Of a DNA stretch of 10,643 bases, positions 6,218 through 10,643 are shown in pieces; position 1 is the stretch's first letter, and every line of letters starts with the position of its first letter. The position numbers were made by a program, and so were the translations under genes. Under the pieces are notes generated by a model that ran no database searches, was not told the DNA's origin, and saw only the letters and a program-made list of their open reading frames with translations. This DNA comes from Anaerolineae bacterium. GTDB taxonomy: Bacteria; Chloroflexota; Anaerolineae; B4-G1; SLSP01. The stretch covers positions 1 through 10,643 of the forward strand of contig JAGHDT010000459.1 of the NCBI GenBank assembly GCA_021159805.1, written 5' to 3'.

Positions 6218-6409
6218 CCGTGGGGGGAGAGGGCCGGATGCCGATCCGGGCATGTGTCGGATTTTTGTCTCTGCCTTTTCTCCGTGGGGGGAGAGGGCCG
6301 GACGCCGATCCGGGTATGTGTCGGGTTTTTGTTTCTGCCTTTCTTCCGTGGGGGGAGAGGGCCGGACGCTGATCCTGGCATGTGTCGGATTTCTGTTTCT
6401 GCTTCTCCC
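6218..6409. repeat. Three tandem 64-bp repeats upstream of the ABC exporter operon
   Basis: Units at 6218-6281, 6282-6345 and 6346-6409, each exactly 64 bp and each starting CCGTGGGGGGAGAGGGCCGG. Counting by eye, unit 2 differs from unit 1 at 6 positions and from unit 3 at 9. Each unit carries a GC-rich start, a CCGGA...TCCGG stem (with a bulge in unit 3), then a second possible stem ending in TCGG followed by a T-rich stretch. The flank at 6209-6217 (AACTCTCCC) supplies a CTCTCCC arm that pairs with the GGGAGAG of unit 1. The length is not a multiple of three and the array shows no sign of being coding, although frames stay open through it by chance. Confidence 0.9.
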
Positions 6410-6463
6410 CCGGCGGGCGACAACACAAACGGAGCCCCCGTATCAGGGGAAGGGGGTAGTCGG

Positions 6464-6492
6464 TTGAAATCGGAGCGACAGTATGGGATAAT
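6464..6492 (+). promoter_or_regulatory. Sigma-70 promoter of the ABC exporter operon
   Basis: TTGAAA (6464-6469) and GATAAT (6487-6492) are 17 bp apart, and a TG two bases before the -10 box (6484-6485) gives an extended -10. Transcription would begin near 6499. The ATG at 6491 lies inside the -10 box and would not be in the message, which supports the TTG start at 6554. Confidence 0.6.
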
Positions 6493-6553
6493 GGCTGCTC
6501 TGGCGGTCAGCTTCTTCCCCCTGGTCCGCTGTCAAGAAAAGGAGACGGCGACT

Positions 6554-8311
<1,758 letters not shown>

Positions 8312-8323
8312 GGAGACCAGGGA

Positions 8324-10141
8324 ATGGGATTTGTTCTAGACGGACTTGACACAGAAAGCTACGATCGCAACTATTCAGATCGTGACCTGCTGAAACGGAT
8401 CGTCGGTTACTTCCGGCCCTACCGTTACAGGATGTTGTTGGTGGCGGTATTGATCCTGGTTGACTCGGTGGCCGGGACGGCGGGCCCGATTGTGATCTCT
8501 CGAACGATCGACCTTGTCAGCGTCGAGCCATCCAGCCGGCGTTTTCTACTGGCTGCGGCTATCATTCTGGCCCTGGGTATGACATCCTGGGTGTCCAGTT
8601 ATATTCGGCGTATCTCTTCGGCGAGGATCGTCGGCGATGTCGTCCTCAAGGTGCGCGAGGACGTCTTTGCTGCGACCATCCGCCATGATCTCTCGTTCTA
8701 CGACGAGCATTCATCCGGCAAGATCGTCAGCAGGGTCACGTCGGATACGCAGGATTTCTCCAATGTCGTGACGCTGGTGCTGGATCTCATCAGCCAGGTG
8801 TTGCTGGTCGCTATCCTGACCGGCTGGCTCCTTACGCTCAACGTGCAGCTAGCCCTCATTCTGATCGCCATCGCGCCGCTGGCGGCGGTGCTGGCATTGA
8901 GCTTCCGCCGGATCGCGCGGAAGGTGACGCGCCAGTCTCGACGTGTCAACGCCAAGATCAACGCTCAGATCCAGGAGTCTATCAGCGGCATCGTCGTTGC
9001 GAAGACCTTCCGGCAGGAGCGTGCCATTTACGACACCTTCTTGGAGAACAACATACAGTCCTATCGCATCGGACTCCGCCGCAATATGACCCTTACCGCT
9101 ATCTTCCCGGTGCTGGGTATGGCGTCAGGGCTGGCCAGTGCCTTCTTCCTCTACACCAGCGGTCTGGCCACGCGCACCGGCATCTCGCCGGGTACATGGT
9201 ACCTTTTTATGCAAGCCGTGGGCTTCTTCTGGTTTCCGATGACGAGCATCGCCTCGTTCTGGAGCCAGTTCCAGGATGGCCTTTCGGCGGCAGAACGTGT
9301 CTTCGCGCTGATTGATGCCGAGCCGCGCGTGGTCCAGACCGGTGCCGAGCCGGTGGATCAAGTGGATGGGCACATCGAGTTCTGCAACATGTGGTTTCGC
9401 TACATCGAGGACGAGGACGTCCTCTCCGACTTCACGCTGGACATCGCCGCAGGCGAGACCCTGGCGCTTGTTGGTCATACCGGTGCCGGCAAGAGCAGCG
9501 TCGCCCGCATCGTGCCGCGCTTCTACGAGTTCCAGCGTGGCAAGCTGATGATCGACGGGCGCGACGTACGCACGCTTGATCTGGCGCAGTACCGCCACCA
9601 TCTCGGCCTGGTGCCGCAGGAGCCCTTTCTCTTCTCGGGCACCGTGCGCGATAATATCCGCTACGGGTACCCCAAGGCGACGGACGACGAGGTTTTCGCT
9701 TCCGCAACGCAGATCAGCCAGGGCGACTGGGTGGTTGACCTCTCCGACGGGCTGGACACGGACGTGGGGGAACGGGGCGCCAACCTCTCTATGGGTCAGC
9801 GGCAGCTGGTGGCGTTGGCGCGTATGCTGCTCAAGGATCCGGCAATTTTCATCTTGGATGAGGCGACGGCGAGCGTTGACCCCTTCACCGAGATGCAGAT
9901 CCAGGAGGGGCTGGATACACTGATGCAGAACCGCACCGCCATCGTCATCGCGCACCGGCTTTCCACCATCAAGAACGCCGATCGCATCATCGTGATGGAC
10001 CACGGGCGGATCATGGAGGAGGGCACGCACGAAGACCTTCTGGCCGCCGAGGGACACTACGCAGAGCTCTACAATACCTACTTCCGTCACCAGTCGCTGG
10101 CGTACGTGGAGTCGTTCGGCGTGGCGGAGCCGGCCGATTAG
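8324..10141 (+). CDS. ABC exporter half-transporter, subunit 2 (canonical Walker B, altered signature)
   Basis: Partner of the preceding gene and made from the same message: the ATG is 12 nt after the previous stop and its ribosome site GGGAG (8311-8315) overlaps that stop codon. The 605-residue product has a cytoplasmic N-terminal segment (1-35), a six-helix transmembrane domain (about 36-320) and an ATPase domain (about 350-590). Motifs: Walker A GHTGAGKS at 384-391 (Lys390), Q-loop Gln432 in VPQEPFLFSGT, DVGERG, signature LSMGQ at 488-492 in place of LSGGQ, Walker B FILDE with Asp512 and catalytic Glu513, and switch His544. Its Walker motifs pair with the intact LSGGQ of subunit 1 to make the active site, while its altered signature faces the weak site of subunit 1. 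This is the pattern of heterodimers such as TM287/288, BmrCD and TmrAB. An acidic tail of about 15 residues follows the ATPase domain. Substrate unknown. Confidence 0.95.
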   Translation: MGFVLDGLDTESYDRNYSDRDLLKRIVGYFRPYRYRMLLVAVLILVDSVAGTAGPIVISRTIDLVSVEPSSRRFLLAAAIILALGMTSWVSSYIRRISSARIVGDVVLKVREDVFAATIRHDLSFYDEHSSGKIVSRVTSDTQDFSNVVTLVLDLISQVLLVAILTGWLLTLNVQLALILIAIAPLAAVLALSFRRIARKVTRQSRRVNAKINAQIQESISGIVVAKTFRQERAIYDTFLENNIQSYRIGLRRNMTLTAIFPVLGMASGLASAFFLYTSGLATRTGISPGTWYLFMQAVGFFWFPMTSIASFWSQFQDGLSAAERVFALIDAEPRVVQTGAEPVDQVDGHIEFCNMWFRYIEDEDVLSDFTLDIAAGETLALVGHTGAGKSSVARIVPRFYEFQRGKLMIDGRDVRTLDLAQYRHHLGLVPQEPFLFSGTVRDNIRYGYPKATDDEVFASATQISQGDWVVDLSDGLDTDVGERGANLSMGQRQLVALARMLLKDPAIFILDEATASVDPFTEMQIQEGLDTLMQNRTAIVIAHRLSTIKNADRIIVMDHGRIMEEGTHEDLLAAEGHYAELYNTYFRHQSLAYVESFGVAEPAD

Positions 10142-10157
10142 CCTTCGACAACAGAAA

Positions 10158-10187
10158 AGCGCCCTGAGTGAGATCACTCAGGGCGCT
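10158..10187. terminator. Bidirectional terminator between the ABC operon and tRNA-Arg
   Basis: A nearly perfect 14-bp inverted repeat (10158-10171 and 10174-10187, core GCGCCCTGAGTGA) with a minimal loop. On the + strand it is followed by CTTTG, 16 nt after the ABC stop codon. On the minus strand it is followed by a T-rich run (TTTTCTGTT) and starts 5 nt past the tRNA 3' end. It can serve both transcription units. Confidence 0.9.
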
Positions 10188-10192
10188 CTTTG

Positions 10193-10266
10193 TACCCCCG
10201 GCAGGAGTTGAACCTGTAACCTTCTGCTCCGCAAGCAGGCGCTCTATCCAATTGAGCTACAGGGGC
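10193..10266 (-). tRNA. tRNA-Arg with anticodon GCG
   Basis: A complete cloverleaf of 74 nt. The 7-bp acceptor stem has wobbles at G1-U72 and U6-G67. The D arm is GCTC/GAGC with a 9-nt loop, and the anticodon loop is TTGCGGA, giving anticodon GCG for Arg codon CGC (and CGU). The T loop is TTCAACT and the discriminator base A73. CCA is not encoded. The outer pairs of the anticodon stem (C27-A43) and T stem (A49-C65) are mismatched. The body resembles bacterial tRNA-Arg (for example the GGATAGAGC D arm). GCG is uncommon in bacteria, where CGU/CGC are normally read by ACG edited to ICG. It has its own promoter and ends at a shared terminator. Confidence 0.93.
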
Positions 10267-10311
10267 TTGACCTGTTTTGTGGTTGGGCAGTTGCCTGTCC
10301 GAACCAAGGCA

Positions 10312-10339
10312 AATATACCACCGTTGTGAGAACTGTCAA
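10312..10339 (-). promoter_or_regulatory. Sigma-70 promoter of tRNA-Arg
   Basis: On the minus strand a perfect TTGACA (complement of 10334-10339) and TATATT (complement of 10312-10317) are 16 bp apart. Transcription would start near 10305, leaving a leader of about 39 nt to be removed by RNase P. This is the best promoter in the window, as expected for a stable RNA gene. Confidence 0.8.
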
Positions 10340-10643
10340 GGCAGAGAGACCACGAATCTCACGGATCTACACCGATCTATGTGCTCTTCTCCGTGGCGTT
10401 GCGGCAACAAATGCGGCGTTGCTCTGCGGGCCTAGGGGCTTCTGGCCCAGGTGAGGCTTGGGGCTTGAGCGTGGCTCTCGGCGGATGGAAGAGACCACCC
10501 ACAGACTGAGAAAGGAGGCGCGAATCCTCGCACACTGCGTCTTGTCCTGTGTCGTGGACGCGCACCCGCGCACAAGTGAACACGGGATCTGTCTAGACGC
10601 TGCCGTCTCAGTGCCGATGTCTGGACGCACGAGAACATAAGAG
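10340..10643. other. Gene-free right end with small repeats
   Basis: I see no credible gene here: the open frames on both strands lack ribosome sites and recognisable domains. Small structures: GTTGC-G-GCAAC palindrome (10398-10408), direct repeat GGCGTTGC (10395-10402 and 10415-10422), and hairpin GGGCC/GGCCC (10428-10448). The start (10350-10380, ACGAATCTCACGG, TACACCGATC) resembles low-complexity intergenic repeats common in environmental genomes. Confidence 0.5.

Noticed and set aside
6218..6409. CRISPR array
   Set aside because: The units are contiguous 64-bp tandem copies with no unique spacers and no cas genes nearby.
5328..6428. Long minus-strand frame of 366 codons across the transpeptidase gene and the repeats
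   Set aside because: It is out of frame with the well-supported transpeptidase, and its repetitive Arg/Pro-rich product mirrors the 64-bp repeats and GC-rich shadow coding.
6254..6553. N-terminal extension of the first ABC subunit through the 64-bp repeats
   Set aside because: The extension translates repeat DNA, lacks ribosome sites, overlaps a strong promoter, and makes the protein about 100 residues longer than a half-transporter.
9125..10177. 350-codon minus-strand frame opposite ABC subunit 2
   Set aside because: Antisense shadow of a gene with all ABC motifs; it also runs through the bidirectional terminator.
10367..10640. Several overlapping short open frames at the right end
   Set aside because: No ribosome sites, no recognisable domains, and mutually overlapping frames on both strands as expected of GC-rich non-coding DNA.

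Overview
The window reads like a chromosomal segment of a GC-rich, free-living bacterium. The gene set (Tat-type exported L,D-transpeptidase, paired small heat-shock proteins, TTG start, probable leaderless gene, hairpin terminators with poor T tracts, a tRNA without encoded CCA, GC-rich intergenic repeats) would suit a member of the Chloroflexota. That placement is an inference from style; no marker gene in the window proves it. There is no transposase, integrase, phage gene or CRISPR array.

Layout. 1-605: 3' end of an unrecognised + strand gene, followed by a hairpin repeat. 731-2083: a stand-alone L-rhamnose isomerase gene (rhaA) with a good sigma-70 promoter and strong ribosome binding site. 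2084-2220: a convergent intergenic gap holding two hairpins, the second probably a bidirectional terminator. 2221-3213 (-): a patatin-like phospholipase. 3473-3919 and 4140-4640 (-): two different Hsp20 chaperones, the first with a clear terminator. 4665-5005: a gene-free stretch dense in inverted repeats. 5006-6079 (-): an exported L,D-transpeptidase whose -10 box lies so close to the ATG that the mRNA is probably leaderless; two abutting dyads lie upstream. 6218-6409: three 64-bp tandem repeats. 6464-10141 (+): a promoter and a two-gene operon for a heterodimeric ABC exporter. 10158-10187: a bidirectional terminator. 10193-10266 (-): tRNA-Arg with anticodon GCG and its own promoter. The rest is gene-free.

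The genes are mostly single transcription units with different jobs: sugar catabolism, lipid hydrolysis, protein quality control, cell-wall cross-linking and export. The one clear molecular partnership is the ABC pair. Its motif deviations (Asp in place of the catalytic Glu in the first subunit, LSMGQ in place of LSGGQ in the second) fall on the same composite ATP site, the hallmark of asymmetric heterodimeric exporters. I do not see an evident new multi-gene system. The most unusual material is non-coding: the 64-bp repeat array, the dyads before the transpeptidase gene, the structured block at 4729-4982, and the GCG anticodon.
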